A DNA stretch of 64,000 bases from Tubiluchus corallicola. Taxonomy: Eukaryota; Priapulida; Priapulimorpha; Priapulimorphida; Tubiluchidae. Shown here one piece after another: positions 56,557-64,000 of the stretch. The stretch is from positions 1,242,180 to 1,306,179 of the forward strand of contig JAQGDQ010000005.1 in assembly GCA_030141605.1 (NCBI GenBank), read 5' to 3'. Every line of letters begins with the position of its first letter. Within the stretch, counting starts at the first letter, position 1. A program made the translations under genes and the position numbers. The notes beneath the pieces are model-generated. The model did no database searches, was not told where the DNA came from, and saw only the letters and a program-made list of their open reading frames with translations.

Positions 56557-56619
<63 letters not shown>

Positions 56620-59600
56620 TTCTCAAATTATTATTATAATCATAATCATAATAATAATAATAATCATAATCATAATAATAATAATAATTGTATAATAATA
56701 TATTATGAGCATATATATGTATGTGTGTGTCAATGTTTGAAGGTGGCTTAAAATTGAAATCAAAATTTTTTAACCGCAGCACACAGTTTTAGAATAAATT
56801 TCTCAATTTTTTTACAATTTTTTTGGTGGTCATTATAATGCATTGAAACAATCCACTAAGTAAAAAATTTTTTTTAGCTTTTAAATTTATATCTAAGCAG
56901 CTCATTCTGCATATAAAATTGATATCTAGTCAGCCATTACTGACTCATTGTACGATATTACAAGATAAAATTAAGTAACTGAGGCCTGCTGGATACGTGT
57001 CTCCATGTTTCGCGTAACATATTTTAAGGATTATTCTATTTGCCAGGTGCACAAATTGAGTCACAAAACATCCTGGCTTTACCAAAACACGACAGCAGTA
57101 TTGCCTTGTGCTTGAGTACCTGGTCACAAAGGCATCATCCAGGTGTAAGATACATATTAACAATGTTAGACTGGTATTATTATTGATAAGACTTGCAACA
57201 AAGAACTTTGCAGCAGTATTTCTGTATTCCTTTTCATTAATCAGTTTGTTTTCTTCATTGCAGGTAGAAGAACACAGCAGCAACAGCCGCAAGGGGATCA
57301 AATCCAGCATGGTTGTTCTTCAACAGGTAAGCTCGAAAACATTTTGAGTTTCTGTGACACTGCACACCTGGGTTGGAATTATGTTGATATAAAATATCAC
57401 AGAAAACTAATTTTATGACAAAATGAAATTTGGTATTTTTAAACAAACTAAAAATTTGGAAGTATACTTGTTACAGCAATATGATGTACCTTGTGTTTGT
57501 GACTATCAAGATTAGATGTTCACTGAATAGAAGCTTACATTATGAAAGAAGATTTTGTAGACATTTTAGAACCTTGTATGTTTAACAACGATAAAGATAG
57601 ATGTCTTACAAGGTGAAATAACTATAAATAATAGGTACCTAAATTGAATTTTTAACACCTATCATTTTGTTGTTGCAACTTGTTGATGATATCGGATAAG
57701 AAATAATATTGAAAGATTTCAATAAAATTGCATTTATTAGGTATTTACTCACCTCTTAAGCTGTGTATCTTTATTACTTTGTTTTTGAGAGAAAGGATTT
57801 TAGATGCAATTGATAGCTCAGTTACCAGTGAACTTTTAGTGCATTGGGTCTATCAGTAGCTATTTGCAATCAGTTGCATTTCCTGGGTAGTAGATGAAGG
57901 AATGTGTTGTTAAGAGAAGGTGCAAATGATGTTATTTTATGTTTTAAAAACTTACTAGATGTGATTTGATGTACATGGATTGCCTTTTTCCTTTTATAAT
58001 TATTGTGGCAATTATGAGCGTTTTTAATTAAAGTAACAAACTGATGAAAGATGTCTCAGTTTTGTTAACATCCAATGGCTGTATTAGCTTGATAAATAAT
58101 TATTCTCAATGCATGATAATGATTATAAATAAAAAATGACATCATAGTTAATGCAAAAAAAGACAGTGACTTAAACTAGAAAAAAGTGTTCATGTTTTAA
58201 TTCATAACCGGGATTCCCGGTACAAGGGTGACAGGTGTGTGCTAGGCATTTTTGTTTTCAAATATGTTCTTTGACAGAGAAAATTCACTTTTTCTTTAAA
58301 AGGCTAACTCATAGGGAAACACGTCATGATTTTTTTAGATGCGAGACCATCGTTTCTTCAAAGCGTGCTCGGTGGAAATAAATCACCATCACCATCTTTT
58401 GGTGGGAAGAGAGAGACAGTTGAGGATGTGCTTGCAAGGTATCCTGTACACAGTGCAACACTTTCTGCCTATACTGAACCACCAACCACTGAATTTGCTC
58501 CTGTGACAAGGTATGCTGTAATTCGTTAATCATAAGAAAACAAAACAGTTTAGAATCTTCCTTCGATTTAGTTTTCAGCTGATGGTGTAGTAGCACTACT
58601 TATTGATTTGTATTGATGCACCACTGGATTGAAGTAGATTTAAACTACCTCATAAAGCATCACATTATGAAGAGATTCTACAAAGTCACTGTTTAGTTGC
58701 AGGTGACATGTACTAAAACGATAATGCTTGAAGTTTTAATGTTTGTAATTTGAGCAATTAGTAAACTTTTAATTTAGCTTACATTAACACCATTTTATAG
58801 TTTTATTTAGTATTTCATTAAATCATTTTTGTTTTCAACAATTATGTATAACTGTTAACTAGTTATTTATTTATGGGATCAATGGAAATGGTAACTCCAC
58901 CTAGGGTAAACCCCTAAAACGGTACAAAAACTACTGACACAATTGTTACTGTATTGTAAAAAATTACCCTGGTTTCCATAATTTAGATTTTACCCAACTA
59001 AACCTGATGCTAAACGACAGCATAAGTATGGAGCTGCCAGATCTAAAACCACAGACATCTCCAGCTTGTCTGGCATCCAACCAGAGTATGACGACGGATC
59101 AACAATTAAAGCCACTGCTGGAAAATTTGAGCAGATTATAGCCAGCCATGAAGATGGAGATAAGCGAAGACCAGTATGGGCTAAAGATGCATACAGGTAG
59201 TTGATAGTTACCTTGTTTTGCCTGTACTAGAAATTGTCATTAATTTGCTAGAATACTGCTGTTTTTTTAACTTTATCAGTATAAATCTATTTCTATAAAA
59301 TTATTTTTTATAGGCAAAAAGGTGTCCGAGAGAGAGTAGAACGAGCTCGAGAAGCATTTGGATCTGACAGCGACAAACAAAGCAGCTTGCATCCAGAGAC
59401 CAAGGCAGAACGCATGGCTCGCTTCAAAGAAGAGAGGCGAAAGCAACTAACTGCTCGGTATAATGTTACCTGTATTACTTTGGAAATTTTGTATTAAATT
59501 CCAGTATCCGTGGCCAATTCTTAGTTCAAATTTTTGCAGTCGGCTTAATAACATCATATGTACTCATGATGATTTTTTAGTTTCTTCTAACATTACATCT

Positions 59601-61048
59601 TATTAAACATTCTTAAGTGAGTTACACATTGTCTCCAATCTAGTACGAAGTAAGTAATAGCTAGTTGATTACTTATAGGGCTGAGGAAAAGGCACTCTCA
59701 TCTGACTCAGATCAGGACAACAAGGAAAGGCCGTCATATCCAAGAAGGCGACACAAGAAAGAAGGTGAATTGAAGGTTATTTAACACTTATTAATGGAGT
59801 CATAAGTTGACAAAATAAACAAAACAGATTTTGAAAAATTTAAACAATAAGAGGCAAATTTCTGACAGCTTGTAAACATTGAATAACAACATGTTTATTC
59901 AAAAGTGATACTAATAGCAGTTATATCTGATATATCTTACAAAATTAGCATCACTTTATAAAATACCAGCGCATTCTTTTCCCTCTTTGATTCGTTTGTT
60001 TAATGTTAACGTATAAGCTGTCAGTGCCATCTGTTGTGCATGATGTGTTACTTTCCAGGAGCTGTTATCTCACAGTTTATTATAGCATTCCAAAATTTAT
60101 TAGTAAACTCCAGGATAAATTATTTATAATATTTTCAAAACAAATTGTGAATGATGCTTCTTTTTAAATGCTGGTTTTTTTATTTAAAGAATGTAATTAT
60201 TTAGAACTTGAATGAATAAGTAGTTACTGTTACCACAGAATGTCTTACGTATGTGCGGTTTCTTCTGTTCTTGGTATGAAACAAATAAAATGTATAAAAA
60301 ATTATTTTGAAAAAAATAAAAAACTTGAAAGCTTGTTTCATTTCATTATCTGTGTTATGTATGCTTACATAGTAATGTTTTAATTTACTTTTTTGGCATT
60401 AAGTTTCAAATAGTTACTATTTCTATGATATATTTTATTTAGTTTGTTGTTGAGCCCATTAGTGTTAAAAAGTCTGTTATGAGTATATCATGAAATAAAA
60501 TGAATGAGTATATCATGTATAAATGAAATAAAACAGAGACAAAGATATTTTACCTTGCCCCATGGAGGAAGGGAAGAAAGATTAGGATGCAAGTTTGGGA
60601 AATTAGTGCTTTTGGCATGAGTTTATTGTCTATGACGATTTGTGAACCGAATTTGGCCAAAAAGAATGTCAGATCTTAAAGGCAAATATGAAAATGAGGG
60701 GACCTACAATATCATCTATGCTTTGCTCATTATAGTGATGTTTCACAAAGTGTATATTTCCAGGTTTGACGCAATCTACGGAAAGACTTGCTGTTCCACG
60801 GCATGAGGCATCAGCTGACAGTTCCGATGCTTCGTCGGCAAGACAAGGAGGAATTCCCTTAGTTGCAACCGTCCCTGTTGGACAGCCAACTAAAACATTT
60901 GTAGAATATGTTGATACTTCGTTGACACCACAAACGACACCTGTGATGAGACGAGCACGCAAGGAAGGGCCAGATGCTGAAAAGATTCAAAAAGACAAAA
61001 GTGCTAAGAGAAAATCTGCTTTGAATGCATCCGATCAACCTGATACGA
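38920..61048 (+). CDS. Large scaffold-type protein, probable supervillin-like N-terminal region (11 exons, first 1,681 aa; continues beyond window)
   Basis: Supervillin is a membrane-linked actin/myosin-II-binding protein. Its N-terminal half is disordered and its C-terminal half carries gelsolin/villin repeats. Exons 38,913-41,253, 44,098-44,514, 44,663-44,764, 49,538-49,808, 52,534-53,493, 57,264-57,326, 58,339-58,510, 58,987-59,196, 59,314-59,457, 59,679-59,764 and 60,764-61,048 join with matching phases and no stop (5,044 bases). Seen in the protein: Ser/Lys-rich start, PPPPPPKR (about 382), tandem HGNPGYGGSNPG, two short coiled-coil segments (about 865-892 and 1,312-1,341), MRSKSSPNIK (about 923), and KAERMARFKEERRKQL (about 1,538), which resembles the KAERIARYKAERRRQL element of supervillin. 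The gelsolin repeats, which would settle the identity, must lie right of 64,000. Gene structure is well supported; the name is an inference. Confidence 0.6.
40345..40440 (+). repeat. 36-bp coding minisatellite (HGNPGYGGSNPG)
   Basis: Units start at 40,345, 40,381 and 40,417, the last partial, and are almost identical at the DNA level. The 12-residue repeat stays in frame within exon 1 of the right-hand gene. The sequence just before (40,333-40,344) is a degenerate fourth copy. Confidence 0.9.
41398..41657. repeat. 132-bp tandem duplication in intron 1
   Basis: GATGCCCATTGCC... at 41,398-41,529 is repeated at 41,530-41,657. I see one substitution (TTTTG against TTTCG, in the AT-rich middle), so the event looks recent. 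Confidence 0.9.
42684..43270. mobile_element. Non-autonomous hAT-like element with 8-bp target duplication
   Basis: The element begins CAGAGGTGCCC and ends with the complement of CAGAGATTAGCGG. It is flanked by GTCTAGTG (42,676-42,683) and GTCTAGTT (43,271-43,278), a 7/8 match of the length made by hAT transposases. CTGCAAAT / ATCTGCA words recur in both subterminal parts. 587 bp, no transposase. It lies in intron 1 of the right-hand gene. Confidence 0.65.
44098..44514 (+). CDS. Right-hand gene, exon 2
   Basis: Acceptor GATTATTATAG, donor CAG|GTTGTA, phase 0 on both sides, 139 codons. Ser/Thr/Pro/Gln-rich, with the coiled-coil-like KLDTAISQLEDLYEKLNQDE and a basic tail (RPQPRTKPSF). Confidence 0.88.
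44663..44764 (+). CDS. Right-hand gene, exon 3
   Basis: 34 codons, acceptor TAATTATAG, donor AAG|GTATGT, phase 0. It carries LMRSKSSPNIKSSA, a good basophilic-kinase/14-3-3 type site, and SYAKSPLD. Confidence 0.88.
46219..46258. repeat. (TC)n microsatellite
   Basis: A nearly pure TC run with two TTT interruptions, in the 4.8-kb intron between exons 3 and 4. It produces spurious Arg/Glu and Ser/Leu frames on the two strands. Confidence 0.95.
49538..49808 (+). CDS. Right-hand gene, exon 4
   Basis: Acceptor TTTTGTTTAAG, donor CAAG|GTAAGT, phase 0 in and 1 out. Tyr/Pro/Gln-rich (PPYSWYRRQEPAVPLSAYEQ), with repeated Y-A-P and Y-E-Q words like those in exon 5. Confidence 0.88.
50990..51820 (-). 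mobile_element. 5'-truncated LINE (reverse transcriptase C-terminus plus 3' UTR)
   Basis: Read on the - strand, frames from about 51,775 give LGTHLPYISIQIKHLQCRFI, then LVLDGLINLNTATYMCKTKY, then INTFKRNFKHEIY near 51,370. This is the typical order at the end of CR1/L2-like ORF2 (LQ-x-R-x-I-R, L-x-x-L-I-x-x-x-x-A-x-x-M-x-K, S-x-N-x-F-K-R). Stops and shifts are present. A T-rich 3' UTR with AATAAA-like words runs to about 50,990. It is antisense to the host gene, in the intron between exons 4 and 5. Confidence 0.6.
51821..52279. mobile_element. Non-autonomous DNA transposon with perfect 29-bp terminal inverted repeats
   Basis: The terminus TACCGTATTTTCCCGTGTAT plus AAGAGACCC at 51,821-51,849 is exactly inverted at 52,251-52,279. 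The 459-bp element is flanked by GAT on both sides (51,818-51,820 and 52,280-52,282). Inside, a second GTATAAGAGACCCC copy sits near each end in direct orientation (about 51,853 and 52,205), followed in both by a TTTTTA ... AAAATTCTG block. No transposase. It abuts or interrupts the LINE remnant to its left. Confidence 0.85.
52534..53493 (+). CDS. Right-hand gene, exon 5
   Basis: Acceptor ATTTTTTTACAG, donor GAAG|GTAAGA, phase 1 in and out. 319 full codons. It includes RRELWGPSIMSARPQSTGYL, the basic KKRVVRRSLSGNIADLVKQF (likely kinase site plus amphipathic segment), Pro/Tyr-rich linkers, PTPTPPPRLKLDMRR and the coiled-coil-like ELDDLLSNLNQQTEELEAAE. Confidence 0.9.
55296..55464 (+). CDS. Candidate alternative first exon inside the right-hand gene
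   Basis: In the 3.8-kb intron between exons 5 and 6 a 63-codon frame beginning MYSRHQWEELAEKDRLHSLE stands out by near-50% GC, against about one third around it, and by ordinary protein composition (NTVDFVTEVRKLAGLGWSSG). A donor-like T|GTGCGT at 55,464 has phase 1 and would join exon 6 in frame, giving an isoform with its own start. The phase does not fit use as a cassette after exon 5. The donor is not strong, and an unrelated mobile fragment is the alternative. Confidence 0.35.
56557..56706. repeat. (AAT)n microsatellite with inverted (ATT) arm
   Basis: About 21 AAT units (56,557-56,619), a TCTC break, then ATT/ATA/ATC-type triplets to about 56,706. The two arms can pair as a hairpin. Intron between exons 5 and 6. 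Confidence 0.95.
57264..57326 (+). CDS. Right-hand gene, exon 6
   Basis: Small exon of 63 bases, acceptor TTCTTCATTGCAG, donor ACAG|GTAAGC, phase 1 in and out. Gln-rich (RRTQQQQPQGDQIQHG). Since both phases are equal it could be skipped without a frameshift. Confidence 0.75.
58339..58510 (+). CDS. Right-hand gene, exon 7
   Basis: Acceptor GATTTTTTTAG, donor AAG|GTATGC, phase 1 in and 2 out. It encodes ARPSFLQSVLGGNKSPSPSF followed by KRETVEDVLARYPVHSAT, a compact, non-repetitive segment. Confidence 0.88.
58987..59196 (+). CDS. Right-hand gene, exon 8
   Basis: Acceptor CCATAATTTAG, donor CAG|GTAGTT, phase 2 in and out. It contains FYPTKPDAKRQHKYGAARSK and GKFEQIIASHEDGDKRRPVW, less disordered than the earlier exons. 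Confidence 0.9.
59314..59457 (+). CDS. Right-hand gene, exon 9 (supervillin-like motif)
   Basis: Acceptor TTTTTTATAG, donor CG|GTATAA, phase 2 in and out. Highly charged helix: GVRERVERAREAFGSDSD, then KAERMARFKEERRKQL, the best link to supervillin in this gene. Confidence 0.9.
59679..59764 (+). CDS. Right-hand gene, exon 10
   Basis: Acceptor GATTACTTATAG, donor AAG|GTGAAT, phase 2 in and 1 out. Ser/Asp-rich, then basic (SSDSDQDNKERPSYPRRRHK). Confidence 0.88.
60764..61048 (+). CDS. Right-hand gene, exon 11 (last exon seen)
   Basis: Acceptor GTATATTTCCAG, donor ACGA|GTAAGT, phase 1 in and out. It includes HEASADSSDASSARQGG, FVEYVDTSLTPQTTPVMRR and a Lys-rich end. The open phase shows that coding continues beyond the window. 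Confidence 0.9.
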
Positions 61049-61261
61049 GTAAGTTTACTGCTCCATCTTTTCATATATCTATAACTATACAAAAATAGAT
61101 TTTTGTCACCTCTCCTAACATTAATGGAAGCTTTGGAACTGGGGATGCCTTCTGAGTTAACCTTTAACAGATAGTATTTCTAGTTTTCTTTGACAGCTAT
61201 GAGTAAAATAGGCTGTTATCTCTTGTTTTTTTAATGTACATTGTTATGTACAAATATACAC

Positions 61262-61310
61262 TAGCTGAATAGCTCAATCGGCACGTGGATTCGACTCTAC
61301 AACCAGACGT
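61262..61310 (+). ncRNA. tRNA-like fragment (SINE head relic)
   Basis: An A-box-like TAGCTCAATCGG (61,270-61,281) is followed only 5 bases later by a B-box-like GGATTCGACTC (61,287-61,297). A working tRNA gene needs about 30 or more bases between them, so this is at most a deleted tRNA pseudogene or the head of a SINE. Confidence 0.25.
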
Positions 61311-61379
61311 GTTATGTAAAATATCGTACTGCCATGTGATAACTGGTAAGTACATGGTATTATAAAAGTGAAAGCAAGC

Positions 61380-61688
61380 CGGTGTTGCAGTACTCGGGCT
61401 GAAGTTTGGGACTCTATTTGCAATTTGCTTTAGACTTGGACTCAAGACTTGATTCAGACTTGTAATAAATGAATCCCAACTTGATTTGGACTCGGAATGA
61501 CGAAGTACTGACTCAACTTGTGAATCAAGCTGCATGAACAGTAAAACAAACAACAACAACAACAAATAACTAATTACAGCCTTCAATGCCTCATTCATTC
61601 AGTGCTCGTTATCTGAAGCCATATTTGTATATTATGCCTAAAGTGGGCTAGATTTGCACTTGGGCATAACGACTCGAGTCTAACACTG
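61380..61688. mobile_element. hAT-like inverted-repeat unit, degraded
   Basis: The left end reads CGGTGTTGCAGTACTCGGG and the right end, on the - strand, CAGTGTTAGACTCGAGTCG, an imperfect terminal inverted repeat. GACTTGGACTCAAGACTTG and similar words repeat inside. The flanking 8-mers do not match well. Confidence 0.35.
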
Positions 61689-64000
61689 AGTCAAAGTAAT
61701 AATGATCTGTCTATACTGCTCGTCTGTGCAAATTATGTCTGTAATTTGAGGAGCACTGACTGAGCTATAAGAAAGGATCCCATAATTATAATAAGAATAA
61801 TATTCATGTTGAAGAGCATTTCTTTATTTAACGGGTAAACTATGTCATTGCTATGCAAAGAACTAAATTTGCTGAATGCCTTGAACACTTTTAACTAAAT
61901 TCCTTTATTCGTATTTACAAGTTCAAGTTAAGGCTCAATTGCCCAGCAAGTTCAGAAGTTCTCCACATGGTGTGTTCAGTAAAAACATCATCAGCTTGAG
62001 CTGTAGAACCAGCTAGGAAATTCCTTAATGCTCTTAGATCTCGATTAGTCTGCGAACTAATCACTCAACTTTTGTGACTTGTCTGACAAACAGCCGCACT
62101 AAGATATTTTTACGCATTTACACCAGATGGCTAATTTAGTCTGTAGGGGTCGCCATGTATCTATTTTCTGTCTTGTGTTCACTGGAATTCCTAGAAACAT
62201 TCAAAAACAAAATTATGTTTCAACTTGTATCCATTGTAAAGTAACCACAGAGAATGGAAACTTCTTTATGAGAATAATTGAACATTTATTTTTTGCAAAT
62301 TTTAGTCAAATAGAAAATTCTGCATGTTCAGGTTAAAATTCTTTGCAAATATTTATCTGTTTATTTATCCATAGACAGTTTTGTTTTAGACATTTTTTTG
62401 TTAGATAGTTTCGTTTTCGCAGTATTATGGCATTCGTCTTTTTATTTTCAATTTAAATTTTTCTCTGAAAGACTGCACTGTTTTTGCAGTACCTTTTAGG
62501 TGTTCCTCATTATTGTGTAAGGTCAGAGTTTAGCAGTGTAGCAGATTCGTCCAGACTTTATAGTATGTTAAACAAAAAACTCAAATCACGTGTTCGCTTT
62601 GTATTTGAATCTCTATCATGATTTTCCGATAAACCGAACGTTCGCTCGTTTCCCAAATATTTGATTTATTACTAAATTGTTGTGTTAATTGGCACAAAGA
62701 TTCATTTTTTTCAAAGCTTTTTAAAAATTGAAAAAAATTAGTTGTTTACGTGCTATGATTTTTTGTAAAATTTGCAAAAATTGCTTAATCTAAGTTGCAA
62801 TGATGTATAGTATACATGAAAATTCATATGGTGCATTGCATTCAATGATGTTCTAAGATAGGATGCACATCCTAATGCAAAATGGCCCCCAGTTTAATTT
62901 GGGAAATGTGATCTTCCTAGCACTAGGTTTATATTTGGAAAGTGGAAAAATACACGTGTTGGTTTCATGCTAGAACGCTGTAACAGCTGTCAGTGTGGTG
63001 TCGGCGTGCTTCTCTTCGCATTTCTTTCTTATTGCAAGAATTTCTTTATTTTGATTTTTTGGTTACTTCTCTTTGTGTGCATTGTGGTTAGCAGGTTTTG
63101 TGTTTTCCTCCACGAATCATGTCTATGCTGATTGAGTGTTGAGCAAAAATGTTTCCTCTTGTTTCAAAGTGCTGAAGAATGAACATGATGTGATGTATCA
63201 TGTTCTCAGATGCAAATGCTGATTTTCTTTAGTTCATTTCTTATCAGGATCATACAGTCAATGAACAAGCAGGATATACAATAAATTTTTCTAACGTTTA
63301 TCTTAGACGAATTGTTTTTGAAACGTAATTGTTCTTAACTTTCCCAAAAATCATTTTTTTAAAAATTTCAAGTTGCTGTCAAATTACATTATTCAGTGTT
63401 AAATTCACAGTTGCACAAAAGTTTTTTTCCAGTATTTTCATTTTATAACTTTAGTATTTGTTTTCTCTTCTTATCCATTTGCAGTTTTGAATTGGCAGCT
63501 TACTTAGTATTTTCAAAGGTTGTCCTATTTTGTTGTTCTATTTTTACACTAATAGTTGTGGTTATTGCCAGCTGTTATTTTAATTTAAATTTTTACCAGG
63601 ACAACACATTTGAGAATATTAGTCATTTGAATGCAAAAAAATATAAATTAAGTTAATACAAACTTGTAAAGTTGCTGGATTACGTGCATTACTGTCTTCA
63701 TTACAATCACTAAAAGTTTGCTTTCTTATGTGTTACACCCTGTTATCTAAAATTAATTTTCAATTTATTTCACATCCTGATAAATACTGAACTTAGCTAC
63801 AGATGGCAATAAAGCATAGCAGTGTTTATATTTTTTCTAATTTAACAGACCATGCCATTTAATATTTTGTTTATTTTTGCTGAGACAAACATGGGAGTCA
63901 TTTATTTTGTGCTTCAGGTTATATTTCACTTCTGTGTGTCTTTAAGTGAAGTTAATGTGCAATTGCATGAAATTAGTATTCATCTTGCTAAACATGAATT

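Larger units (their letters stand above)
61049..64000 (+). other. Start of a long intron of the right-hand gene
   Basis: No further exon with fitting phase was recognised. T-rich + strand as in the gene's other introns. It holds a tRNA-like fragment and a hAT-like inverted repeat unit at 61,262-61,690. The frames at 62,127-62,336 and 63,396-63,656 show no domain. Confidence 0.5.

Noticed and set aside
56540-56782. Tyr-rich 80-codon - strand frame
   Set aside because: Translation of the AAT microsatellite.
61197-61598. 133-codon - strand frame starting with a leucine run
   Set aside because: Lies across a (CAA)n-like run, a degraded hAT-like unit and the tRNA-like fragment; no domain.

Overview
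The window is animal nuclear DNA: roughly two thirds A+T, genes split into short exons with GT-AG introns of up to several kb, and decayed non-LTR and DNA transposons. No prokaryotic, organellar or viral architecture was seen. The two large genes belong to families found across animals. The species cannot be fixed from this stretch; an invertebrate is the most natural reading.

Layout. 1-4,620: no supported coding exon, T-rich on the + strand, ending in a good + strand poly(A) signal, so probably the 3' part of a + strand gene that starts left of the window. 4,620-5,690: a short gap between two converging transcription units, holding a CTCF-like motif and a small inverted-repeat element. 5,690-24,283 (- strand): a complete oxysterol-binding-protein-related gene of the OSBPL3/6/7 subfamily. 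I could join 19 coding exons with matching phases into a 936-residue protein (PH domain, FFAT motif, ORD lipid-transfer domain), followed by a long 3' UTR. 24,284-27,760: upstream flank with transposon debris, an orphan 160-codon open frame and a CpG-richer patch carrying a 37-codon ORF, perhaps the promoter or first exon of the ORP gene. 28,700-31,880 (+): a degenerate CR1/Jockey-type LINE. 31,880-38,912: no supported gene. 38,913 to the right edge (+): the 5' part of a large gene, 11 coding exons giving the first 1,681 residues of a low-complexity, phosphoserine-type scaffold protein. Near residue 1,540 it carries a basic motif typical of the supervillin N-terminal region. Its C-terminal half lies beyond the window.

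The two main genes have no operon-like link. The ORP gene is expected to act in sterol/PI4P exchange at ER-plasma membrane contacts, and the right-hand gene in the cortical cytoskeleton. Introns of both genes host mobile-element insertions. The clearest are an 8-bp-TSD hAT-like element (42,684-43,270), a DNA element with perfect 29-bp terminal inverted repeats (51,821-52,279), and a CCGGGTATAAA-rich diverged repeat locus (about 15,690-16,560). The most interesting unexplained signals are a possible alternative PH-domain exon (22,571-22,648), a possible alternative first exon inside the right-hand gene (55,296-55,464), the orphan ORF at 25,481-25,960 and the 37-codon ORF at 27,569-27,682.
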